From JAWWPG01 sp963820035 (GTDB taxonomy: Bacteria; Actinomycetota; Actinomycetes; Propionibacteriales; Nocardioidaceae): a stretch of 64,000 bases of DNA. Below are positions 32,420-39,647 of this stretch, piece by piece. The translations under genes and the position numbers were made by a program. How positions within the stretch are numbered: the first letter of the stretch is position 1; the number at the start of each line of letters is the position of its first letter. The notes under the pieces are model-generated. The model was not told the origin of the DNA. It did not search any database and saw only the letters and a program-made list of their open reading frames with translations. The stretch covers positions 372,001-436,000 of the forward strand of contig CAWFYK010000003.1 of assembly GCA_963820035.1 (NCBI GenBank), given 5' to 3'.

Positions 32420-33738
32420 CTGATGTGCCCAAGAAGGCTGTCGTGCGCACGGCCCGGCTGGCGAGCCTGCCGATCGGGTACGCCGGCCGCGCGACCTTGG
32501 GCGTCGGCAAGCGGCTGCGCGGAACTCCGGCCGACGCGGTGGCGGCGCAGGTCCAACAGCGCACGGCGGAGCAGGTCTTCAAGGTGCTCGGGGAGCTCAA
32601 GGGCGGCGCGATGAAGTTCGGCCAGGCGCTCTCGGTCTTCGAGTCTGCGCTGCCCGAAGACATCGTCGCCCCCTACCGGGCGACCCTCACTCGCCTCCAG
32701 GACGCGGCTCCACCGATGTCGTCCACCCTCGTCCACGAGGTGCTCGCCCAGGAGTTCGGTGGCGGCTGGCGCGAGCTCTTCACCCGGTTCGATGACGACC
32801 CGGCCGCGGCCGCGTCGATCGGTCAGGTGCACCGGGCCTGCTGGCACGACGGGCGTGAAGTTGCCGTCAAGATCCAGTACCCCGGAGCCGGGGAAGCCCT
32901 GGTCAGCGACCTGCGCCAGATCTCCCGTGTCGCGAAGCTGATCGGCGTCTGGGTCCCCGGCATCGATATCGGCCCACTCGTGGCGGAGCTGCAGGCCCGC
33001 GTCGCCGAGGAGCTCGACTACGCGCTGGAGGCAGAGGCGCAACAGACGTTTGCCGATGCCTTCCGCGACGACCCCGATATCGCCGTACCCGACGTCGTGA
33101 CCAACACCGAACGGGTCCTCGTCTCGGAGTGGATGGAGTCAGAGCGATCGCTGGCCAGGTTGATCGCCGACGGAGACCAGGCCGATCGCGACCACTATGG
33201 CGAGCTGTATGTGCGCTTTCTATTCTCGGGTCCGGCCCGGGCCGGGCTGCTCCACGCGGATCCGCACCCCGGCAACTTCCGGCTCCTAGCGGACGGCCGA
33301 CTCGGCGTTGTGGACTATGGGGCGGTCGCCCGGCTCCCGGGCGGCGGCCTGCCGCGCGTCATCGGCACGGTGATGACCGCCGCCATCCGTGACGACTACG
33401 ACGCCGTCCTCGCCGGACTGCGTGAGCACGGTTTCGTCAAGCCCTCAGTCCGGATCGACGTCGACCAGCTCCGGGCCTACCTGGCGCCGTTCCTGGAGCC
33501 GGCCGCGACCGACACCTTCCAGTTCTCGCGGGCCTGGATGCGGGAACAGTTCACCCGGATCAACGACCCGCGGCAACCCGGCTACACGACGATGCTCAAG
33601 ATCAACCTGCCGCCGGAGTATCTGCTGATCCATCGGGTCTGGCTGGGCGGGATCGGCGTGCTCTCCCAGCTGGAGGCGCGGGCGGCGTTCGCGTCGATCC
33701 TCGCCGACTCGCTGCCGGGGTTCGTGCCGAACGACTGA
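32416..33738 (+). CDS. AarF/ABC1/UbiB-family atypical kinase
   Basis: 440 residues. Family motifs: KGGAMKFGQALSVFES (KxGQ), AAAASIGQVHRACWHDG (A-rich loop and IGQVH), VAVKIQYP (Lys), EELDYALEAEAQ, LLHADPHPGNFRL and VVDYGAVARLP (metal Asp). UbiB-type proteins are ATPases or kinases linked to isoprenoid lipid metabolism; in actinobacteria the substrate is unknown. ATG 32416 overlaps the ThiF-like stop, so the two are coupled. Confidence 0.92.
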   Translation: MTDVPKKAVVRTARLASLPIGYAGRATLGVGKRLRGTPADAVAAQVQQRTAEQVFKVLGELKGGAMKFGQALSVFESALPEDIVAPYRATLTRLQDAAPPMSSTLVHEVLAQEFGGGWRELFTRFDDDPAAAASIGQVHRACWHDGREVAVKIQYPGAGEALVSDLRQISRVAKLIGVWVPGIDIGPLVAELQARVAEELDYALEAEAQQTFADAFRDDPDIAVPDVVTNTERVLVSEWMESERSLARLIADGDQADRDHYGELYVRFLFSGPARAGLLHADPHPGNFRLLADGRLGVVDYGAVARLPGGGLPRVIGTVMTAAIRDDYDAVLAGLREHGFVKPSVRIDVDQLRAYLAPFLEPAATDTFQFSRAWMREQFTRINDPRQPGYTTMLKINLPPEYLLIHRVWLGGIGVLSQLEARAAFASILADSLPGFVPND

Positions 33739-33854
33739 CCGGGCCGCACTGGGCGACCTCGACACGGTGGCCGCCATACCCGGAGCCGACGGTCGATATG
33801 ACGCGAGCGTCACGACTGGTGCCCCGGCGACCGGCGTCGCCGTCCGACGAACTC

Positions 33855-33997
33855 GGATGGTGGTGCCGGAAGTCTCGGATGGTGGTGCCGGAAGTCTCGG
33901 ATGGTGGTGCCGGAAGTCTCGGATGGTGGTGCCGGAAGTCTCGGATGGTGGTGCCGGAAGTCTCGGATGGTGGTGCCGGAAGTCTCGGATGGTCGGG
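33855..33997 (-). repeat. 22-bp tandem array 2 (six units plus partial), inverted copy of array 1
   Basis: Units GGATGGTGGTGCCGGAAGTC plus TC start at 33855, 33877, 33899, 33921, 33943 and 33965, with a partial unit at 33987. Each is the reverse complement of the array 1 unit. The two arrays bracket 31.4-33.85 kb in opposite orientation. Confidence 0.95.
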
Positions 33998-34165
33998 TTA
34001 CCACCACTCGGAGTCGAGCTTTGCCTCGATGCTGCGGAGGTGCTCGCGTGAGCAGGTCTCGCAGTAGAGGCGGGTCTGGCCGTTCTCGACCGACGTGACC
34101 CAGGTGAGCGGCACCGTGTCGGGGTCGTGCGGCGGGGTCGCGCCGCAGAAGTCGCAGACGGCCAT
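33998..34165 (-). CDS. Small zinc-finger protein
   Basis: 55 residues from ATG 34165: two CxxC pairs (VCDFCGATPP and LYCETCSREHLRS) around a PLTWVTSVENGQ strand, ending EAKLDSEWW. It is a zinc ribbon-type small protein common in actinobacteria; function unknown. The stop abuts array 2. Confidence 0.8.
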   Translation of the reverse strand: MAVCDFCGATPPHDPDTVPLTWVTSVENGQTRLYCETCSREHLRSIEAKLDSEWW

Positions 34166-34262
34166 CCGACGACAGTAGTGCCCGGAGACCCCGTAGTGGG
34201 AGTCTCCGAGCACTACCTCTCGATGGTCATTGCGCTTGTGTCAGATCACCGCTTGGGTCAGA

Positions 34263-34427
34263 TCACAGCGCACGGGCGAGCAGCAGGCGAGCCTGTTGCG
34301 ACGCGCGCTCGGCCTTGCGGGCCAGACGCTGAGCGTGGCTCAGCTGATAGCTGCGTCGCAGCTCGCGCGCCTCGGAGAGGCGCGCGTCCATATGGGCTCG
34401 GGCCAGGTCTTCGTGCATGAGATACAT
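34263..34427 (-). CDS. Short basic helical protein
   Basis: 54 residues from ATG 34427, chosen because AGGAG lies 7 nt upstream. It begins MYLMHEDLARAHMDARL and continues as one amphipathic Arg/Ala-rich helix (ARKAERASQQARLLLARAL). Similar short proteins occur near whiB genes in relatives; function unknown. Downstream of whiB7 by about 95 bp on the same strand. Confidence 0.65.
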   Translation of the reverse strand: MYLMHEDLARAHMDARLSEARELRRSYQLSHAQRLARKAERASQQARLLLARAL

Positions 34428-34521
34428 CTTGGTGCTCCTGTTCGAGATGGTGACGCTGGTGGTCAACGTGACTCCTGGTTGGATGGTGTGTTCGGTCGTG
34501 GACGTCGGACGGTCAGGCTGG

Positions 34522-34809
34522 TCATGCGGCTACCTCGCTCTTGCGGGGTCTGCCTCGTGGCCGTTTGCGGGCGACGACAGCTCCTGATACGAGAAGCTGT
34601 CCTCCCCAAACGCCCCAGGGCTCCTGTCGTTCCAGGGCTCCTGCGAGGCATTCTGCAAGGACCGGGCAGGTCTGGCACAGCGCTTTGGCTCGCTCGACGT
34701 CCGCGGGGGACTCCGCGAAGAAGAGCTCCGGGTCGTTCGACCGACACGGCAGGCTCTGTGCGTCCGTGAGGTCCGTTGCCGCGAGGGCGTCGAGGACGCT
34801 GAGTGTCAT
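34522..34809 (-). CDS. whiB7: WhiB7-type Fe-S transcriptional regulator
   Basis: 95 residues from ATG 34809 (GGGAGG upstream; in-frame GTG 34818 possible). The four cluster cysteines are in LPCRSND, LCQTCPV and AECLAG; the turn EPWGVWGG follows. The C-terminal RGRPRK is the AT-hook specific to WhiB7. WhiB7 turns on intrinsic antibiotic resistance after ribosome stress. Its long leader contains a leader peptide and a strong terminator just ahead of the start, the expected attenuation arrangement. uvrD2 lies upstream, as in mycobacteria. Confidence 0.93.
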   Translation of the reverse strand: MTLSVLDALAATDLTDAQSLPCRSNDPELFFAESPADVERAKALCQTCPVLAECLAGALERQEPWGVWGGQLLVSGAVVARKRPRGRPRKSEVAA

Positions 34810-34848
34810 GTTGTTCACCTCCCTTGATCTTCCGTTGTTGTCCGATAA

Positions 34849-34888
34849 CGAAAAAAGCCGCGGATCCCGGTCTGGGAGTCCGCGGCTT
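34849..34888 (-). terminator. Attenuator terminator in whiB7 leader
   Basis: On the minus strand AAGCCGCGGA pairs with TCCGCGGCTT (34879-34888 with 34855-34864) and is followed by a T6 run (34851-34856). It stands 40 bp before the whiB7 ATG, so most transcripts would stop here unless the leader is translated with stalling. Confidence 0.92.
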
Positions 34889-34915
34889 GGAGGTGCCGGT
34901 CAGGTTTGTCACCTG

Positions 34916-35113
34916 CTAGACCGGTGGGCTCCAAGCACGGACGCCCTCGGCGCCCTTGAAGGATGCGTGCACTGTCGAGAAGAGCTCGAAAGACACGTCT
35001 CCCGCGATGCGACGACCCTCGGTGAACGCTGCCGAGACGGTCCCTGTGCAGAGGACAGGCGTGCGGAAGCGCGCGGCCGGAGCCGTCGTGTCGCTGAGGA
35101 TGTTCATGTACAT
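34916..35113 (-). CDS. whiB7 leader peptide (uORF)
   Basis: 65 residues starting at ATG 35113 after an excellent AAGGAGGG site. Reading MYMNILSDTTAPAARF ... VRAWSPPV, it has coding-like third positions throughout. Its stop is 28 bp before the terminator stem, ideal for translation-coupled attenuation. The length is greater than the short uORFs I recall in mycobacteria. Confidence 0.7.
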   Translation of the reverse strand: MYMNILSDTTAPAARFRTPVLCTGTVSAAFTEGRRIAGDVSFELFSTVHASFKGAEGVRAWSPPV

Positions 35114-35199
35114 GTGCCTGCCCTCCTTTCATGAGGATCGTGTCCGACGTGGTGTCCGGAAGTTGAGTTGTGGGTGTGGGGCTTCCCCCGCGAACCGAA

Positions 35200-35229
35200 A
35201 CACTACGCCCCCCTCCGCGGGCGTGGCAA
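35200..35229 (-). promoter_or_regulatory. Probable whiB7 promoter with AT-rich upstream element
   Basis: -35 TTGCCA (35224-35229), 18-bp spacer, -10 TAGTGT (35200-35205). An AT-rich patch GTTAATTGCA lies directly upstream of the -35, where WhiB7 is known to contact DNA through its AT-hook, consistent with autoactivation. The patch overlaps the 3' end of uvrD2. Confidence 0.65.
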
Positions 35230-35234
35230 TGCAA

Positions 35235-37412
35235 TTAACGGCGAGGTTGCAGAAACGTTGCAGAACTTTCGGCGAAAAGCTCCGGTGGCCCGTCGTTCGA
35301 CCCGTTTCCACACAGTGCGAGCACGTCGTCGCCGTACTTGTCGAGCTTCCCGGTGCCGATTCCCGGTACGGCGACCAGACCTGCCTCGTCGACCGGCCGC
35401 AGCTCCGCCAGGGCCGTCAGGGTGGCGTCGGTGAACACACAGTATGCGGGCACCTTCTCCTCCGCCGCACGCTCTTTTCGCCACGCGCGCAAGGCTTCGT
35501 AGAGATCCTCGTCGTAGCTGCTCGGACAGTCGGCGCAACGGCCGAGCTTGCGTTCGCGCGGGTCGGTGAGTGGCCGCTCGCAGACTCTGCAGGTCGCCAC
35601 CTTGGTCGCCTTGCGGCCGCCTCGACGCCCGGCCGGCGCCGTTGCGCCGGGCGCTTCGGGCAGCCCGAGCCCGTCGAAGAACCGGCTCGGTCCCCGGCGT
35701 CCGCGTCCCCCGGGGCTGCGCGCCGCGGCCCAGGACACGTGCAGGTGGTCGCGGGCGCGGGTCATGCCGACGTAAAGCAGCCGGCGCTCCTCCGCGACCT
35801 GCTCGGCGGTCTCGGCGTAGACGATGGGCATGGCGCCCTCGTGCATGCCTGCGAGGTAGACGTGGCTCCACTCGAGCCCCTTGGCGGCATGCAGTGTCGT
35901 CAGCGTGACGCCGTCGGCGACCGGGGCATGCTGCGCTTCCGCCCGGCGCTGCAGCTCGGCGACGAAGCCCACCAGGTCGCGGTCGGGATGGTCGGCCGCG
36001 TGGTCGGCGGCCATGGCGACGATCGCCTGCATGGACTCCCACCGGTCGCGGACATTGCCTCGACCGCGTGGCGGCTCCGACGTCCACCCCATCGACGTGA
36101 GCACGTCGGTGACGTCCCGGACGAGCTCGCCGGTGGTCTCCGCCTCGGTCCGGGCCACACCACGCAGCAGGGCCACGGCCTGGCGCACCTCGGCTCGGTC
36201 GAAGAACCGGTCGCTCCCTCGCACGACGAACGGCACGGACCGCTCGGCCAGCGCCTCCTCGAAGCTCTCGGACTGCGCGTTGATGCGGAAGAGCACGGCC
36301 ATGTCGCGAGGGTCGGCGCCTGCCGCGACGGCCGTCGCGATATCGGCGGCCACCGAGGTCGCCTCGGCCACCTCGTCCGGGCACCCACTGAAGGCGACCG
36401 GGGTCCCCGCGGGCCGGGTGGCCCGAAGGGTCACGGCGGCCGTCGTCGCGGTTGCCGAGGCTGGACGGTTGGCCGAGCCGGGGCCGCCAGGTGAGGCCAT
36501 CGCCTCCCTCATCACCGCGTTCGCCGCCTCGACCACCTCGGGCGTCGACCGGTAGTTGCGGTGCAGGGTGACCGAGCTGGTGTCCGGATAGCGACGCGGG
36601 AAGTCGAGCAGGTAGTCGGCCGAGGCTCCGGCGAACGAGTAGATCGTCTGGGCCGGGTCGCCCACCACGCACACCTGGTCGCGGCCGCCGAGCCAGAGGT
36701 CGAGCAGCCGGCTCTGGAGCGGGCTGACGTCTTGGAACTCGTCGACCACGAACCAGTTGTACTGCCGGCGTACGGCGGCTGCCACCCGCTCGTCCTCCGC
36801 GAGCAGAGCGGCTGCGCACAGCAGGACGTCCTCCATGTCGATGCGGTTCCGATCGCGGCGGACGTCCTCATAGCTCGCGAAGACCTTGGCGACGGTCGCC
36901 GCATCGTAGGCCGCGAGCCCGCGGTGGGAGGCGGCGGCGACCCGGACGTAGTCGTCGGGTCGGACGTTGGACACCTTCGCCCACTCGACCTCGCCCGCGA
37001 GGTCGCGCAGGTCGGGCTGGCTCGCCTTGAGCCGACAGCGGGAGACCGCCTCCGCCAGCAAGGGGACCTTGGACGCCGCGATGTCGGGAAGCTGGCCGCC
37101 ATAGACCTGCGGCCAGAAGTAGCGGGCCTGGCGCAGCGCCGCCGAGTGGAAGGTGCGGGCCTGCACCCCCGCTGCCCCGAGCCCGGCCAGCCGAACGCGC
37201 ATCTCGCCGGCGGCGCGGGTGGTGAACGTCACCGCGAGCACCTGCGTCGGCTCCATCACCCCCGTCGCGATGCCGTAGGCGAGCCGGTGGGTGATGGCAC
37301 GCGTCTTGCCGGTGCCTGCCCCGGCGAGCACCCGGACCGGGCCGTCCAGCGAGGTGGCCACCTCGCGTTGCTCGGGGTCGAGCCCGGCGAGAAGGTGCTC
37401 AGCCGCTGGCAC
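35235..37412 (-). CDS. uvrD2: UvrD2-type ATP-dependent DNA helicase with HRDC domain
   Basis: 725 residues. Walker A VLAGAGTGKTRAITHRL, motif II VVDEFQDVSPLQ, motif III GDPAQTIYSFAGA, motif IV RNYRSTPEVVEAAN, motif V TLHAAKGLEWSHVYL and motif VI LYVGMTRARDHL are all present. A zinc-knuckle (CRVCERPLTD...RCADC) and a C-terminal HRDC domain (EALRAWRKERAAEE ... ELRPVDEAGLVAVPGIG) mark UvrD2. It is a 3'-5' helicase of DNA repair. Gene order with whiB7 and mycoredoxin is conserved in actinobacteria. Confidence 0.95.
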   Translation of the reverse strand: MPAAEHLLAGLDPEQREVATSLDGPVRVLAGAGTGKTRAITHRLAYGIATGVMEPTQVLAVTFTTRAAGEMRVRLAGLGAAGVQARTFHSAALRQARYFWPQVYGGQLPDIAASKVPLLAEAVSRCRLKASQPDLRDLAGEVEWAKVSNVRPDDYVRVAAASHRGLAAYDAATVAKVFASYEDVRRDRNRIDMEDVLLCAAALLAEDERVAAAVRRQYNWFVVDEFQDVSPLQSRLLDLWLGGRDQVCVVGDPAQTIYSFAGASADYLLDFPRRYPDTSSVTLHRNYRSTPEVVEAANAVMREAMASPGGPGSANRPASATATTAAVTLRATRPAGTPVAFSGCPDEVAEATSVAADIATAVAAGADPRDMAVLFRINAQSESFEEALAERSVPFVVRGSDRFFDRAEVRQAVALLRGVARTEAETTGELVRDVTDVLTSMGWTSEPPRGRGNVRDRWESMQAIVAMAADHAADHPDRDLVGFVAELQRRAEAQHAPVADGVTLTTLHAAKGLEWSHVYLAGMHEGAMPIVYAETAEQVAEERRLLYVGMTRARDHLHVSWAAARSPGGRGRRGPSRFFDGLGLPEAPGATAPAGRRGGRKATKVATCRVCERPLTDPRERKLGRCADCPSSYDEDLYEALRAWRKERAAEEKVPAYCVFTDATLTALAELRPVDEAGLVAVPGIGTGKLDKYGDDVLALCGNGSNDGPPELFAESSATFLQPRR

Positions 37413-37498
37413 CAGGTGACTCCTTCGGTCGGGAAGGCAACGTCACAGTCCGGCGTTGCACTCGCAGTAAGAGTAAACGCCGGAAGGGACAGCACTTG

Positions 37499-37753
37499 AT
37501 GTCTGCTCAGTTCACGATGTACTCGACCCCGTGGTGTGGCTACTGCCATCGGCTCAAGCGGCAGCTCAACGCCGAGGGGATCACCTTCGACGAGGTGGAC
37601 ATCGAGGAGCACCCGGAGGCGGCGACGCTGGTCGAGGCTGCCAACGGAGGCAACCAGACCGTCCCGACGCTCGTTTTCGGTGACGGCAGCGCGCTGACCA
37701 ACCCGAGCCTCGCCCAGGTGAAGGAGAAGCTCTCCGTCGGCTGCCCGGGCTGA
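37499..37753 (+). CDS. mrx1: Mycoredoxin/glutaredoxin-like protein
   Basis: 84 residues from ATG 37499 (TTG 37496 in frame). Glutaredoxin fold with active site TPWCGYCHRLK, cis-Pro in TVPTLVFGDGS and a C-terminal helix. WCGYC is characteristic of actinobacterial mycoredoxin-1, which reduces mycothiol mixed disulfides, including those formed in arsenate reduction. It is divergent from uvrD2 and convergent with nudC. Confidence 0.92.
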   Translation: MSAQFTMYSTPWCGYCHRLKRQLNAEGITFDEVDIEEHPEAATLVEAANGGNQTVPTLVFGDGSALTNPSLAQVKEKLSVGCPG

Positions 37754-37801
37754 CGCCGCCCCCTTGCGCGGGCCGACCCACGAGGGAATCCCTGCGAGGG
37801 C

Positions 37802-38758
37802 TCAGCGCGTGGTTTGCGGCCCGACGGGCAACGGGCCGCCGTACCAGCTCTGGAGCAGGGCTCCGGAGATCGAGATGGTGGTCGGGATGACCAGCTCGCC
37901 GGACTCTATCTCCCGTTTCATCTCGTCGCGCGTGAACCACCGCGCCTTGGTGATCTCGACGCCGTCCACGGCAATGGTCGTGACGGCCGCGTGCGCCGTG
38001 AATCCGAGCATCAACGACGAGGGGAACGGCCAAGGCTGGCTGCCCAGGTAGGTGACCAGGTCCACCACGACCCCCGTCTCCTCGGCGACCTCTCGGATCA
38101 CGGCGTCCTCGAGAGTCTCGCCGGGCTCGACGAAGCCTGCGAGCGTCGAGTACCAGGTGGCGTCGCGGGCCGCATTGTGGCCCAACAGGCATCGGTCGTC
38201 GTCGTCGACGACGAGCATGATCACCGCCGGGTCGGTGCGTGGGAAGTGTTGGGCGGAGCATGCCGGGCAGCGCCTCGACGCCCCCGCCTGCTGCACCTCG
38301 GTCTCGGCCCCGCACACCGCACACCTGGCGTGGCGGGAGTGCCACTCGGCAAGCGCAATGGCATGGACGGCAAGCGACCCGTCGAGGCCCGGCAGGGAGG
38401 TCGCGACCTGGCGCAGCCCACGGAAGACGGAACCGCGAATGGATCCGTTGCCGTCGTCGTCCTTGCCCGGCGCGACCGCGTCGGCATCCGCATCAGTCGC
38501 CTCGATCACGAGGAAGTAGACCACCCCGCCCGCCGCCCCCAGCAACATCCTCTCCCCCGACGGCGCCTCATCGGTGGGCACGGTGGCCAGCCGGGTCCCG
38601 GCGGCCTCGGTCGCCAGTCGGAGGTCCCGGACGACGGCCACTCGGGTCGTGGGGTCCGCCCAGGCTTCCTCGAGAAATATCGCATCACCTCGCAGGTCAG
38701 CCAGGCGGTCGTGGGCGGAGTGCTGGAACGCGAACTCAGGCAGCAGGTCAACGGTCAC
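37802..38758 (-). CDS. nudC: NAD+ diphosphatase/RNA decapping NUDIX enzyme NudC
   Basis: 318 residues. Zinc ribbon (CAVCGAETE...CPACSAQHFPR), Nudix box (GFVEPGETLEDAVIREVAEE, then TGV) and the NudC signature SQPWPFPSSLMLGF are all present. It cleaves NADH to NMNH and AMP and can remove NAD caps from RNA. Divergent from deoD. Confidence 0.95.
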   Translation of the reverse strand: MTVDLLPEFAFQHSAHDRLADLRGDAIFLEEAWADPTTRVAVVRDLRLATEAAGTRLATVPTDEAPSGERMLLGAAGGVVYFLVIEATDADADAVAPGKDDDGNGSIRGSVFRGLRQVATSLPGLDGSLAVHAIALAEWHSRHARCAVCGAETEVQQAGASRRCPACSAQHFPRTDPAVIMLVVDDDDRCLLGHNAARDATWYSTLAGFVEPGETLEDAVIREVAEETGVVVDLVTYLGSQPWPFPSSLMLGFTAHAAVTTIAVDGVEITKARWFTRDEMKREIESGELVIPTTISISGALLQSWYGGPLPVGPQTTR

Positions 38759-38801
38759 CGTCCGACCTTACTGGTCACGGCCTCTGGCAGGATCGGCCGT
38801 C

Positions 38802-39521
38802 ATGAGCACTCATATCGCCGCCCGGCCCGGGGAGGTCGCGCCGCGGATCCTGCTCCCCGGCGACCCGTTGCGGGCTCGCTGGATCGCCGAGACCTACCTC
38901 ACCGATCCGGTCTGCTACACGAGCATCCGCAACATGCTCGGTTACACCGGCAGCTACCAGGGCGAGCGCATCTCCGTGCAGGGCACCGGGATGGGGCAGC
39001 CCTCGCTCGCGATCTACGCCAACGAGCTGATCCGCGAGTACGGCGTCCACCAGCTCGTCAGGGTCGGGTCGTGCGGCGCTCTCACCGACCAGCTCGCGCT
39101 GCGTGACGTCGTCCTGGCGATGAGCGCGTCGACGGACTCCTCGATGAACACCCTGCGCTTCTCTGGATTGCACTACGCCGCCACGGCTGACTTCGAGCTG
39201 CTCCGAGCCGCTCACCTCGTCGCGGCGGCACGCAACGAACGAGTCACCGTCAGCCAGGTGTTCTCCTCCGATGTGTTCTACCCGGACCGCCCGGAGCTGC
39301 TCGATGCGCTTACCGAGTACGGCGTCACGGCGGTCGAGATGGAATGTCACGCGCTCTACACCCTGGCGGCGAAGTACGGCCGGCAGGCACTGACCGTCTG
39401 CACCGTGTCGGACCACGTGCGTACGGGCGAGCAGACGTCGGCCGAGGAACGCGAGCGGACGTTCGGTCCGATGGTCGAGATCGCCCTCGGCGCCATGCTG
39501 GCCACCCCGTTCCCCGGGTGA
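38802..39521 (+). CDS. deoD: Purine-nucleoside phosphorylase DeoD
   Basis: 239 residues from ATG 38802. PNP/UDP family hexamer: phosphate site LLPGDPLRARWIAE, RVGSCGAL, and VEMECHALYTLAAKYG (base/ribose site) followed by TVCTVSDH (catalytic Asp of the NH-type family). It cleaves purine nucleosides with phosphate in salvage. The 126 bp between its stop and the converging adnB end shows no recognisable feature. Confidence 0.93.
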   Translation: MSTHIAARPGEVAPRILLPGDPLRARWIAETYLTDPVCYTSIRNMLGYTGSYQGERISVQGTGMGQPSLAIYANELIREYGVHQLVRVGSCGALTDQLALRDVVLAMSASTDSSMNTLRFSGLHYAATADFELLRAAHLVAAARNERVTVSQVFSSDVFYPDRPELLDALTEYGVTAVEMECHALYTLAAKYGRQALTVCTVSDHVRTGEQTSAEERERTFGPMVEIALGAMLATPFPG

Positions 39522-39647
39522 GCTGACTCGTCGGCCGACCCCCGCATCCGCATTCGTCCGCCCCAGCGCGCAGACTTTCATCCTGAGCCGCCCGGACGAA
39601 TCCCGGCCTGTCCTGGTTCGGCAGAAGTCTCCCGGCACCGGGTGCCG

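Noticed and set aside
33767..34051. Plus-strand proteins made of repeated WWCRKSRMVVPEV blocks
   Set aside because: Translation of the 22-bp tandem array; no ribosome site, and the three frames are equally open.
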